From contig JAPDRO010000008.1 of NCBI GenBank assembly GCA_030247885.1, positions 620,001 to 684,000 of the forward strand: a DNA stretch of 64,000 nucleotides, in the 5' to 3' direction. How positions within the stretch are numbered: position 1 is the stretch's first letter; each line of letters starts with the position of its first letter. Shown here piece after piece: positions 49,050-60,700 of the stretch. This DNA comes from Taxawa tesnikishii (nom. ined.) (taxonomy: Eukaryota > Ascomycota > Dothideomycetes > Dothideales). Made by a program: the position numbers and the translations under genes. Under the pieces are notes generated by a model. The model made no database searches. It was given only the letters and a program-made list of their open reading frames with translations, and was not told the DNA's origin.

Positions 49050-50687
49050 ATGGTTCGTACTCTGTCTCAGCCCTCCGACATGCCCGAATCTGAGCACAGC
49101 GACTCGGATGACGAGGGTGTCTTGACTGTCGAAGAGCTTCAGAACCACGGTACGTGTCTTCGCAATGATAAGGTCAGATACAAGCGCTGACCCTGACGCG
49201 TATACCCAGGTATCAATGCCGCCGACATCACCAAACTTAGATCCGCTGGTTACTGGACCATTGGTGCCATTGAATGCGCTCCCAGGAAGAACCTACTCAA
49301 GATCAAGGGCTTCAGCGAAATCAAGGTTGAAAAGGTCAAGGAAGCGGTGCAGAAGATCACTGTAGGTCAAGATTGCACGCTCTGGACAACGAGCCCTTGG
49401 AGGTGTTCGTAGCGCTGATGACAAAAAGGGTCCCGGGTTCCAGACCGCCTTCGAATTCGGGCAGGTGCGGAAGAAGGTCATCAAACTGTCCACCGGCAGC
49501 TCGCAGCTTGATACAATTCTCAATGGGTTTGCTTCAACAGCGACTCTCTCCCTGTCATTGAGTATATCTAACAGCGTCGCAGCGGCTTTGAGACTGGCAG
49601 TATCAATGAGGTTTACGGAGAATTCAGTATGCTTAAGTGTACTTGCGCCTCCCACAAGCAGTTGCTGACCGAGAGCAGGGTGCGGCAAGACACAGATGGC
49701 ACACACGCTGTCCGTCGTAGCGCAGGTACGTTCTTATGATTGTGTCTCTTAACGACGTTCGCTATACTAACAACTTCTTAGCTTCCGAAGGTATCTAGCA
49801 TGCTTTCACATGCACCTGAACGTTGACTGACATGTCAAGTCACAAAAAGGCGGTGGTGGGAAAGTGGTCTACTTCGGTGAGTGATCTGTTGAGACTCACT
49901 TTTGACAACCCTGTTGCTGACATGCTGCTCAGACACCGAGGGGACATTTCGGCCTGAGCGTATCGCGGAGATCGCGGAGCGTTTCGAGTGTAAGCTTGAG
50001 TAAAGTCGCGATGACTCAGAAACTTGCTGACAGTAGTATAGTGGACAAGGACGTCGCCCGAGAGAACATCATCTACAGCCGAGTCAGAAACAGCGAGGTG
50101 CGTGTGCCAACATGTATGCTCCTGCAGGACGGAGCTGACGTTCGAGCAGAACCAACATGAATTGTTGGATCGGGTCATGGAGTTTATGCTCAGTGGAGAA
50201 TATCGCCTCGTCGTTGTCGACAGTATCATGGCCCTTTTCCGGACGGATTACAACGGCCGAGGAGAGCTTTCAGAGCGACAGGGAAAGCTCAACCAGTATC
50301 TCCAACGGCTGAAGCAGACTGCTGAGGGTAAACCACATCCATCTCTACCCTCACTTTCACGGCCTTCGCTAACCAGACACAGAGTTCAATGTCTGCGTCT
50401 TTATGACCAACCAAGTTCAAAGCGATCCGGGCGCTACTTTCGGTATGAGTGTTGATGGTCGAAAACCGGTTGGTGGTCACATCCTCGCTCACGCCGCCAC
50501 AACCCGTATCCTCCTCCGCAAGGGCAGAGCCGAAGAACGCGTCGCCAAGATTGTAGACTCGCCCGGTTAGTTCGTCATTGTCCGACCCTATTGACCCATC
50601 AGCTGAGAGAATTATGCAGACTGCGCTGAGAAGGAAGCGACATACATTATCACCACCGGCGGCATCAATGACCCGGAAAAGGCCTGA
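49050..50687 (+). CDS. DMC1: Meiotic recombinase Dmc1
   Basis: RecA/Rad51-family strand-exchange protein specific to meiosis. Twelve exons: join(49050..49149, 49210..49361, 49429..49526, 49583..49626, 49679..49725, 49782..49790, 49840..49876, 49933..49989, 50042..50097, 50150..50327, 50383..50565, 50620..50687), 342 aa. Exon 6 is a 9-nt microexon coding Leu-Pro-Lys. An N-terminal helix-hairpin-helix ([20 protein letters not shown]) is followed by Walker [23 protein letters not shown], Walker [13 protein letters not shown], the ring motif [27 protein letters not shown], and the DNA-binding loop with [15 protein letters not shown]. The C-terminus [20 protein letters not shown] and the end DPEKA separate Dmc1 from Rad51. 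All phases agree and no frame break occurs. An intact gene implies selection for meiosis. Confidence 0.94.
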
Positions 50688-50886
50688 TCTCGTCACGATC
50701 TCGACCTCATCTTGCACTCTCGTTCTTTCCGACGTCTCGACGGAGAGCTGCTATTTATCGCTATATACCCATCATTTGCTTCTAGACATGGGTCTGTGCT
50801 TCGATGTGTTTTTACTTGTTGCATTGCCATCCGTTCGGGATGTTGTTTGATATTGATTCTCAATGTATTAACCACTCAATAAGCAA

Positions 50887-50981
50887 GCCCGTTTAGCTCA
50901 GTTGGTAGAGCGCGACACTAGTATCCAGCACCTCCTGGAACGCGAAATGTCGAGGTCGATCGTTCGAATCGGTCAGGGGCA
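50887..50981 (+). tRNA. tRNA-Thr (AGT) with intron
   Basis: Cloverleaf: 5' GCCCGTT, TA, D-arm GCTC...GAGC, anticodon stem CGACA/TGTCG with loop CTAGTAA after removal of an intron, T-arm GATCG-TTCGAAT-CGGTC, discriminator A. Anticodon AGT at 50920-50922 reads Thr. The intron, 50924-50946 (23 nt), sits one base 3' of the anticodon, the canonical place. The 3' acceptor strand AGGGGC is one G short for a seven-pair stem. A fifth G in the run 50976-50979 would restore pairing apart from one G-G mismatch at the fifth pair. The internal promoter boxes A and B are intact. Confidence 0.8.
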
Positions 50982-52025
50982 GGCTACTGCTTTTGCTCAA
51001 TAGATGCGTTGAAGACCCATCTGCTGCGTTGGAGCGTTGCTATCCCGCCTTTTGTTGAGTGCGGCGGTGTGCGAAGCCGGAACGGAAGCGAGAAACCTAC
51101 GTCTCTTCTTTTACTACTTTATAAGGTTGTTTTTAATCATCATCTTACTTATCTACTATAATAATATCTACGAAGCGTGTCTCTCCGTCGGCGTGATCTA
51201 TCTGAGCGAAACTCCCACGCCCGGGGTTCGTAGAGCCGACTTATCAGGATGTGACAAGACGGTTACGAATATGATGCTAGTGAACAAACACACATTTGGC
51301 GAGGCGGTGATATGCCGCGACTGAAACATCAAGACACCGCAGTCACAATTTCCGGGCTGGATACTTTTCCACGTCCGTAACCCATGTTGAAGAGACCCTA
51401 TCGTTCTCCCTACGGCCTACCGGCATCTGGTCTCAGGTTGTACAAGTCATGCTCGCCGGATGGTGAGATCCGTACTTCGTGCGGTACTTGAAGGTCTGCG
51501 AGTATTTTAACCGTGAGTCGAGACGCCATCTTGAGATGTTAGGCCTTGGAGATCGCGGCTCGTCCTTTGAACGAGGCTTGGCCACCGTTTATAAATTTTA
51601 CTTCGAACGGCGCAGCCTGTTTGTCTCGTAAATTGGACGCCCAGCTTAGTCGACCTAAAAGCAAAGCTTGGCGAGTTCCGATATGAGAGAGCCAACTCCG
51701 TATTAGTGGTACTCGGAAACAATCACAATGTAGAGGCGACTGAGGCGGAAGCTGATCTGCAGCAGATACAGATAGCCCGGACATCGAAATATTCAAGTGG
51801 GAGCGAGGAATCGAACTTTTTATCTCGCAATACCAAATCTGTCTGACCATGTCCGACCATATTACCATAACGTAAACCCAAAAAGAACGACGCGCACGTT
51901 GCATCGACAGAAATATCAACAGAAGACCATCGCTTGATCGCTTGCTATGCCCATGCCAAAAAGGACCGACTGCGCGTATCCATCTCATTCAGAATCAAAG
52001 AAAGAAAACATCCGATATCCTGCTC
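50982..52025. other. Intergenic
   Basis: About 1 kb. No gene recognised. A minus-strand TTCGATTCC-like segment near 51800 recalls a tRNA T-arm, but no cloverleaf folds. Confidence 0.5.
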
Positions 52026-52740
52026 TTACAGAAGAAGAGCGAAGCCACCGAAGATAGCACCGGCAACGACGAACATGCCGTAAGCCTGGCCGACCTGTAG
52101 GGCCTTCTGGGCACCGCTCTGGAGGTTGGCACCAGCAGCAGCAGCGCTGGTCTGAGAGCTGCTAGAGCCACCGGTGGTGGTAGCGGCACTATCAGAACCG
52201 CCGAGGCCGGTGTAAACGACGCCAGCGCTGTTGGAGGTAGCACCAGCTGCAAGGCCGGAGCTGGTCTTGCTCATGGAGGTTGTGATGGTGCTAGTGTTCA
52301 CTCTGGTTGGGTTCTGAGCACCGCAAGGGTGGTTGGCGCGGCAGTTGTTGGAGCAAGTGTTGTCTTGACCGCAGCCGCTCACGCACTGGTTGCCCCACTC
52401 TGTGCAGACGTAGTATGGGAGGGTCTGGGAGTATTCGGAGACGTTGGGAGACAGGCCGTTCGAGCAGACACAGGCGTAGCTCAGGTTGTCGGAATTGCAA
52501 GAGTTGGCATCGGTGGCGGCGGAGTTACCGGCGGTTTGCAAGCAGATGAGAGGGCATTGCGTGATCTGGGACTGACACCATGCATCTAGGGGTGTTAGAG
52601 AACGTGTATGGCGAAAGGGACGCAAGCATTAGCTTACCTCTGGTGGACTGGGGGACGGAGTCGGGGTCGATGGTGTACTGCTGAGCGGAGGCAAAACCAG
52701 AGAGGGCCGCAGCGAAGAGGACAGTGGTGAAGGACCGCAT
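52026..52740 (-). CDS. GPI-anchored Cys-rich surface protein (DUF7707-like)
   Basis: Predicted cell-surface protein of a fungal family of unknown function. Model: complement(join(52026..52585, 52638..52740)), 220 aa. A signal peptide (MRSFTTVLFAAALSGFASA) is followed by a domain with about ten Cys in spacing typical of this family: AWCQSQITQCPLICLQ, YACVCSNGLSPN, YYVCTEWGNQCVSGC and CSNNCRANHPCG. A Ser/Thr/Ala-rich stalk (likely O-mannosylated) follows, then a C-terminal hydrophobic helix (GMFVVAGAIFGGFALLL) that fits a GPI-attachment signal. The single intron has a GTAAGC donor. No frame break. Homologues are abundant in ascomycete secretomes; the function is not established. Confidence 0.85.
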
Positions 52741-53825
52741 GATGAACGGATTGATGTGGATACTTTTGGTTGAGACGGTGGTTGTGGGACTGTTAAAGAG
52801 CAGGTCAGTCGGAGTCCGGAGGCGTACAGAAAGTTCGGGGAGTTCGTTGGTACCTTGTAGCTCGATCCTTCGGGAATTATATATTACCTATGTGGTTCTT
52901 CGTAACGAGTGTGGAAAGGTCTCGTGCTTGTAGATGTAAACACGAACGTACGGTACGTGGCAAGGAGGTCGAGAAGGGGCAGAAGCGAAGGTAGATGAGA
53001 GGAGAAGGGAAGCTGCTAGAGCAAAGGAGCCGCTGGCACTTTTATCGCGGAAGAAACATGTGCACGGCCGGCACGGATGGAGGTGGTCATGGCGAGACAA
53101 GCTAGGAGGTAGCCTGCCACCCGGGGACGGCTGCATCTCATCCTTGGCCCGCCATCTGCAAGATAGCGAGCGAAACACTGCAGCCGGAAGACGCACGACC
53201 GCGGACTGGCATCTGATCGGAAAGTTAGGCAGCGTACATACGGGTAGTGCATGCACGAGAGGCGGCAGAATGGCCGAGAGGAGAGGCCGGACGACGCGTT
53301 GTTGATTTCAAGAGTCGAGAATCGGCAAGATGCAGGGCAGTTGTTTAGGTCGCCGCTGGGTCTTCTCCGCATGTCGTCTATTCGTGGCGCGCTAGAGGCA
53401 ATCTGCAGATCATACCATCTCTCCCTATCTCCCTCTCTCCGGACCGGTTGCCAGATGTCGTGGTCGTTTCAGCGTTTATTCATCTTCATCTCTTGTACAT
53501 GCAGCAATTACACATGGTGAATGCAATTACACTGAGTGACCCAACGACCTGCAAGACTTTGTTGTGTGATCTTGCTGTTTGCTCCGCGATATGTGTGGCT
53601 TGTACTGTCGTCTGTGCGAGCCTACTCTACTTTAGCCTGGATGGAACAGGCCGAGGCCAAGCAATTGTGTCCTGTCCAACCACCCACCAACTCTGCTCAC
53701 CCGCATCACAGCTGCAGCCGCATACAGCCACCCGACCATCGAACGCGTACTTGTCCTTTGGCAGCACACTACACCTGCCCTATTTGTCGCACTGTCCGTC
53801 TTTCAGACCGCCCGACTGAGGATGA
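52741..53825. other. Divergent intergenic region GPI protein / PX protein
   Basis: About 1.1 kb without a recognisable gene; both promoters lie here. Confidence 0.5.
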
Positions 53826-54582
53826 ATGGAGGCGGCGGTCGATGACCCTTCGGTACGGCAGTCTAGCCAAGACGACACCTCTATACAGCCAAAGCCCGCC
53901 GCCACCGCACATGCACACGCTCGCCCCCGCGAAGACTCCACACCAGCGCCACCATTCTGGAACCGACATGGACGTACAGATTCGACAGTCTCTTACACAT
54001 CAATAAGACATCTTCGGCCTACGCCCATACAGCTCGAAGATCACTCCGAGGAAGACCATGAGCAGAGCAGAGCTTGTTGGGCGAAGCACGTAACGATTGG
54101 TGACTACGTAGTTGTGAGCGGCCCGACGGGCATTGGCGCCTATGTTGTCTGGAATTGCACTGTAGAAACTTTGAAGGGCGGTCCCTTCACCATTCGCAAG
54201 AGGTATGCTATCGGGTGTGTCCGCCACTGGGAAGAAATTCGTTCAGTAGCCTAACAAACATGCTGTAGATACTCTGAATTCGATCAGCTGAGGGAGAATC
54301 TTTTGCGTGCATTCCCACTTTCGGAGGCGTCCATACCTGAGTTGCCACGGAAAAGCGTTATATGTAAGGAAGTCAAGCCTCCTTGTCAGCATTCTTGAAC
54401 TTACCAATTCATAGCACGGTTCAGACCGAAGTTCTTGGAGCACAGGAAAGCCGGTCTGTCCCATTTCTTGAAGTGAGTTTATCCCATACATGCCTACGAG
54501 CTCCACTAAACTAGATAGTTGTATATTACTCAACCCTGAGTTCTCCGGATCCCCTATACTGAAGGACTTCATTTTCTCCTAA
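53826..54582 (+). CDS. PX-domain protein, Ypt35-like
   Basis: Phosphoinositide-binding PX protein. Model: join(53826..54202, 54269..54363, 54415..54472, 54519..54582), 197 aa. A disordered N-terminal third (Asp/Ser/Pro/His-rich) precedes a PX domain from about residue 85 to the end: HVTIGDYVVVSGPTGIGAYVVW, split here as HVTIGDYVVVSG and GIGAYVVWNC; then the lipid-contacting Arg in RKRYSEFDQLRENL, the PELPRKS proline loop, and RFRPKFLEHRKAGLSHFL. It ends right after the domain, as Ypt35 does. Endosome/vacuole membrane targeting through PI3P is the family role. Four exons, consistent phases, no frame break. Confidence 0.82.
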
Positions 54583-55065
54583 GAGAGTATAATGACTGGA
54601 GATGAGCGTTGTGATCTGCAGGATAGGAATACGACCTTAATGAATAATGCATAGCAAAGCGTCAATGAAGATGAAGAATATATAGCCCTCGAGCATTTCA
54701 TCAAGCGTGCCCCTCACCCCAATGTGCTTCTAACTCGTGGCGTGTTGACGATGTGATACTCGATCCATCGCGACACTTCCCAAGTCTTTCCGCATCAAAT
54801 CTGTACAAGCCCTGAACTCTTACATACAAGGTGGAACATGGTGAACCCTTACGGGATGGTGCCAAACGCTCCAGCGACCGAACAACTTACATCTTCTCAC
54901 CAACGCCAAGACCAGCGGAATAGAGTTTGGAGATGCGGGAAAGGACGCCGGGGCCCCTTCTGTGACCAGGAGAATTGCATCGCGAAACTCACGCGCATAC
55001 TGCCAATTGCTTGGTTGCAAGCAGATGCGCATGCTGCAATACGATGCCCTTGCACAGCCAGCGGA
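54583..55065. other. Intergenic
   Basis: No gene assigned. The frame of the next gene is open back to 54838, so a longer N-terminus of that protein is possible. Confidence 0.45.
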
Positions 55066-56739
55066 ATGGTCAACTCATTGAGGCCGCGTACGCGATCACC
55101 AAGCGTGCTTGTCCATCAGAAGACGGCGACTTCGACCTCTCAGGATGAACCCCTCACAGCTCCGCAGCATCATCCTCATCCAACCATATCCGACACCATA
55201 ACCGTCGCGTCCTCCATAACAGACGAAGAAAGACCCAGGAAGAGAATCAAAATTAGTGTTCGACCGCAACCCACGCCTCCCAAGTATAGCAATGCATCCT
55301 CGCGCGCAACTCGCAGCAACACGCCTGTTACGCGACCTCCCACGAAGCTGACCGTCGAGCAACCCCACGGCAAACTCCTCCAAATCACCAATGGCGTTCG
55401 CAGGAGTCTGAATGTCAGAGAAGATGAAATACCATCAGATGTGTCACAAGCGACCACACCCGATCCATCGGCGCCGCAGAAGACGGGCGGAAGGAATCCC
55501 TCAGAAAGGCGGTCACTGCGATCACAGGATGAAGGGACACGATTGAAGAGCGAGTTGGCCGTATACTTTCCCAACTACGAGGATGTGATATATGATGTGC
55601 CTCAAGAAGTTGGTACGTCGCCGTCCTTCCACCCATCAGTCTATGGAGAGCTGACATGGATCGATTCATCTAGAATTCATTACGCCTGATACTACTCTAT
55701 ACGTCTTCGATGCACCCATCAAACCCACCATCAAACCTCCGCCTACCAGTCCTTCTAATCCCTTCAAGTCTTCGCGCAGTAGAAACCGAAGCAGCATCAG
55801 TCATGCTGGCTCACCCAGTCAATGCTCTCCCAATGGCCTCTCACACCTACCTAACCCGTTCTTTTCCCCGCTGGGAAATCAAGAAACGCCAACTTGAATG
55901 GTGCACAAATGGTAGATTTCAGTTCCATCTCGACGCACGTACCTTCATCCCCTTCCGATCCGCTTTCCGACTCCTTCTACTTCAAAGCCCACCGGCGTGC
56001 AGAACGAAAAGAGAAGCAATTGCGGAATATCGAACGCGAGCGGGCATTCTACGAAAAGGGCCGTCTGGAGAGCTTGTTGGATGGGCTACGTGGGTACGAC
56101 TGGATGCGAGTCATGGGAATACATAGCAGTACAGAAGCGGAAAGCAAGAAGTTTGAACGCAAGAGAGACTACTTCATCGCCGAAGTGGAGGCCCTACTGC
56201 TTAAGTTCAAGCAGTGGAAGGACGAAGAGCGGAGGCTGAAGCTGGAGAAGGAAGCAGCCGCACTCGTCGAAGAGGAAGAGGACGACGAGGAAGAAACGGG
56301 TGCTGGGTCGGATGGGGAGCCACCTTCAAGCGAGATCGACGAATCAGCTGCCAGGCAGTTGCAGAGAGAGATGTCGCACAGCAGCGCGAAGGTGAAGGGC
56401 AAGCAAACCACCACGTCCGTCGACAAACCCGGCACTGCTCCACAGCAACCCAAACCACGTTTATCCGGTGGGATTGTTCTCGATCCCCAGTACCTATACC
56501 AACCAGAACCGGACACACCCTTTACAAGTTTCTACTCTAAACCGCACCTCCGTGCGGCTGCGTTAGGGAAAGCACGACATGGGCGGAACGTCACAGCATT
56601 TGGTCAACCGATCCCCGAACCGGAGGAGAGGGAGTTCCAACTGCCGGACGAGTACGTGACGCCGGACGCTCTGAAGGCTAGCGCGAGGAACAGAAGGAGG
56701 TTGAAGAGGGAAAGCGCTGTAGATAAAAAGGGGCGTTGA
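55066..56739 (+). CDS. SAS4-like (something about silencing) protein
   Basis: Nuclear protein with the fungal SAS4 domain, found in subunits of the SAS acetyltransferase and related chromatin complexes. Model: join(55066..55612, 55674..56739), about 537 aa. The N-terminal half is disordered and basic, with a nuclear-signal-like RPRKRIK. A conserved YFPNYEDVIYD segment ends exon 1. The SAS4 helical domain has RRAERKEKQLRNIERER, LLDGLRGYDWMRVMGI and FERKRDYFIAEVEALL. An acidic run follows and then a C-terminal PDEYVTPDALKASAR. One frame change near the A3 run 55884-55886 is explained by one missing A; the frame sums then agree. An upstream start at 54838 would add 76 residues of non-conserved type. 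Confidence 0.75.
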
Positions 56740-57729
56740 CAAGGTTCATCTGTAATGGGAAAGGAATCCACAGGGCGTCTAAAGTGTTTCATGGCACTGG
56801 ATTGAGGGAGGCTTGCATGCATGGCGCTGGCGGCGATGTTCTGAAAGCATCATGGCTTTTGTAGGGATAGCTGAAGTGATGCCAACAGCGCATCGATTGA
56901 CTGATTAATACCATCACTTGAGCTTTGGTTCCTTTGACGCTGTTTCATTGCACAGTCATGGTGCCACGGCAGTACATGCAAGCCTGGTACGAATTTACAC
57001 CTAATAGAATAACAGATGCTATCGCCGGTACAAAAGTCCATTGTCGTATTGCCCCTTCAAGGACCAGCGTGATACTAAAGACGGTCAATGGACGCCGCCG
57101 CATGAATCGCTAGTATGAGTGTGTCACAACGTCGTTGTAGCCATTATAGCTAAAGAAACAAAGTTCGGATGCAAGAGGGAAAGGTTCTGTAAGTTTATCT
57201 ACGTTCGAACCACGCTAGTGGGAGCGGTGAGTTATAGCGTGATGGAGTGTTCTTGCCACGAAGGCCATAAACCCACCCGCATGATCGATTTGCTTGTGAT
57301 GTTGTTTAGTAGTATGCGTTGTTGAAGGTTGTAGTCGGTTCAAAGCGCGTGTCAGGCGGCTCATCGCGCTTACGGAACATCTTCGGACCTTCACTTGCCG
57401 TCTCTAGCGCGCGCGAGCTCACCCTTCGGTGACAGCTCAGTTATACACGTCGTATACAACAACGCAAACCAGTTTGCGCCAGCCCGGAATCAGCCTACAA
57501 ATATCTCATCGCACCCTTCCAACCACTGCACTCGTACAGACCTTTCAGGAATCCAGGCTCCATTGGCTACACGTAATACTACTACGAACACATCCGGGCT
57601 TTGCCTACCATTCTGCAGTCCTGCGCGAGGGTCGCACCTGCAAGAGCAGGAGCGCGCACATCGGGGTCGCTGCGGAGAAATGAGTAGTGGGGGAGATATT
57701 GGTCACAGGAGTTGCGCGCAGTAGGCGCC
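56740..57729. other. Intergenic: SAS4-like 3' / TAF2 5'
   Basis: About 1 kb, no gene recognised. Confidence 0.5.
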
Positions 57730-60700
57730 ATGCCCGGAGTTCTTGAGGAAGCGCCGGTAGACGCAGGTGGACCCAGCCTGGACTTTACAGTCCTCACGCA
57801 ACGAGTTGACCTGGACGTCGATTTTGCCTCACAACGAATCACTGGAAAGACCGAGATCACTGTACAACCGCAACACAAGGGCCTTCGGACAATACGACTG
57901 AACTGTCGGCAATGTCACATTAGGAAAGCAACTGTGGAAGGTCGCTCAGTCACACCGAGCTACGACGACCCTTACTCTAAGCTCAACCTGCGGGGGAAAG
58001 ACGTCAGTATACCAGCACGAACTTTTGCGAAGCAGGATAGAAAAGAGTATCAAGGAGATTCCAGAACCGGAACTTGTGATCCCACTTCCTTCGCGCATTT
58101 CCATCCAGGAGCTGCAGATCGACCCTTTCTCCGGCATTCCTAAAAATCTTACGTCGAACCGTCAGGACAGTGATGCGCCAGCATTAGATACTCCGACGTT
58201 GCAGCAAGCCCTCGAAAGTGGACCGAAATACACCCCGTTAAAAGTGGTTGTAGAGTTTGAGGTCAGCAATTTCAGAGATGGCGTGCATTGGGTTGGGTTC
58301 GGAGAGGACGATGGACGGTACCCACACTTGTATACCAAGAACTCTCCGATACCAGGCGCAGCATGCTCCATCTTTCCCTGCGTGGATGATTCGACAACCC
58401 GCTGCTTATGGGAGATTTCTATCAGGTGTCCAAGGACTCTAGGGGATGCATTCAGGAAAAACGACCCTGCAATTCGACAGAATGGAGAAGCCGCTTCAGG
58501 AAATGCAGTGAACGGAACGGCGCCAAGTGGCGTGGACGACGGACTAGAAAGGCGCGATAGTCCGTTTGCTGATTTGTTAGGATTGAACGAAGAAGAGAAG
58601 ACCCTGGATATAGCGGTGATTTGCTCTGGCGACTTGACCGATGACATTGTAGACCCACAGGATCCAACACGCAAAACCGTATCATTCTCGTGTTCCATAC
58701 CGGTTACAGCACGGCATATCGGCTTCGTCATCGGCCCATTCGAGCATGTGGACCTTTCCGAGTACCGAGAGGTAGGCGAAGATGACAAGCTGGGCCAAAC
58801 CGCCATCAAAGTGGACGGATTCTGCTTGCCTGGCAGAGCGGATGAGCTTCGAAACACATGTCTGCCTATGGCGAAAGCTATCGATTATTTCACCGTCACC
58901 TATGGCTCTTTCCCGTTTCCGCGGTACATGATGTGTTTCGTGGATGACCTGATCCAAGACGTCGCAGACACGGCTTCATTGTCTATCTGCAGCAACCGTC
59001 TGCTCTTTCCTGATGATATCATTGAGCCACTGGATACAAACACCAGAATTTTGGTCCACGCATTGGCCAGCCAGTATGTGGGTGTGAATATCATCCCCAA
59101 GGAGGCGACGGACATGTGGATAATCACCGGTATCTCGTATTTCCTGACCGATATGTTCATGAAGAACCTTGCGGGCAACAACGAGTACCGGTATCGCCAG
59201 AAGCTGGCTTCTGAGAGGGTCTTCGAGCTGGACGTAGACCGCTTCTCCATACATACGCTTGGCTCTCAGCTCGAGCTAGATCCTTCGGAGTACGACTTTT
59301 TGGCGCTAAAGTCAGCACTGGTACTCTTCATCCTCGATCGAAGACTCACCAAGGCGAGCGGCTCGTCTGGCATGTCCCGTATTGTGACAAAGGTCTTGCT
59401 CAACGCGAAGACGGGCGATATAGATAATGGAGAAATCACGACCGACTACTTCCACCGTCTCTGCGAGAGGTTAGGACACACAAAGCTGGATTCGTTCTTC
59501 AAGCAGTGGATATATGGTGCTGGATGCCCGGTGTTTATGGTGTCACAACGATTCAACAAGAAGAAGCTCGTTGTGGAGATGACCATCAAGCAGGAACAGG
59601 TTCGGTTGAAGAGGAACGCAAAGCTTGAACCTTCGACGTTCATGCGCGAAGTCAAGGAAAATCATTCGGAAGCGTATGCCGCTGAGATGCCCGCTGTATT
59701 CACAGGACCCATGACGATCCGTATCCACGAAGCAGACGGTACGCCATATGAGCACATCATTGAAATTAAGGAGGCCGTTACCAAGTTCGAGATTCCCTAC
59801 AACACCAAATACAAGAGGTTGAAGCGGTCCAAACGTGCGAAAGAGCGAGCACTGGCTTCAAGTGGCATCGAAGCTGGCGGCGAGACACAAGATGACGTGC
59901 TCTTGTACTGTCTTGGTGATGTCTTGCAATCCGAGGAAGACGTAAAGGAGTGGCGCTTGACCGATTGGAGCAAAGAAGAAGACGAAGCCATGGGCACAGA
60001 AAGCTACGAGTGGATCCGCATGGACGCGGACTTCGAATGGATCGGCAAGATTCGGCTCCAAATGCCCGATTATATGTACACCAGTCAGCTGCAACAGGAT
60101 AGGGACGTTGTTGCTCAATATGAGGTATGTCTGTTTCGTCTGCTCTTGCCCGTTGGTCCCCATTTCCCATTCCCAGCTTCGCCTTGCTGTACCGTGCTGT
60201 TCGCTGTGGCGTCAGCAAGCTAACCGTATGCAGTCCATTCAGGTCCTCAGTCAACTTGTGCCGAAGAAAATGTACTCAACCATCTTGATTCGAACGCTTA
60301 TGGACCGTCGCTATTTCCACGGCATCCGCACCTTGGCCGCTGCTGGACTTGTTCTTCAGGCTAGAGAGGACCAAGACTGGATTGGTCAGTTTCATCTTGA
60401 GAAAGCGTTCCAAGAACTCTTTTGCTTTCCAGACTCTCCGATGCCCAGAGCAAATGATTTTTCGGACCGTACGAATTACCTGATTCAGTGTGCCATACCG
60501 AAAGCCATGGCACGCATCAGAGACTCCGAGGGCAAGGTACCGATGGCCATCAAACGATGGTTCGTAGACAAGTTGAAGTTCAACGACAACTCTAACAACG
60601 AGGTGAATCGGAGAACTCCCCGGTCTGGTAGATATGTACTAACGATGTTAGTTGTCTGATTGTCATTACGTGGCCACTCTTATGTCCTGTCTTACGGAAT

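Noticed and set aside
51780-51850. tRNA-like T-arm on the minus strand
   Set aside because: A TTCGATT-like loop is present, but no D-arm, anticodon arm or acceptor stem pairs with it.
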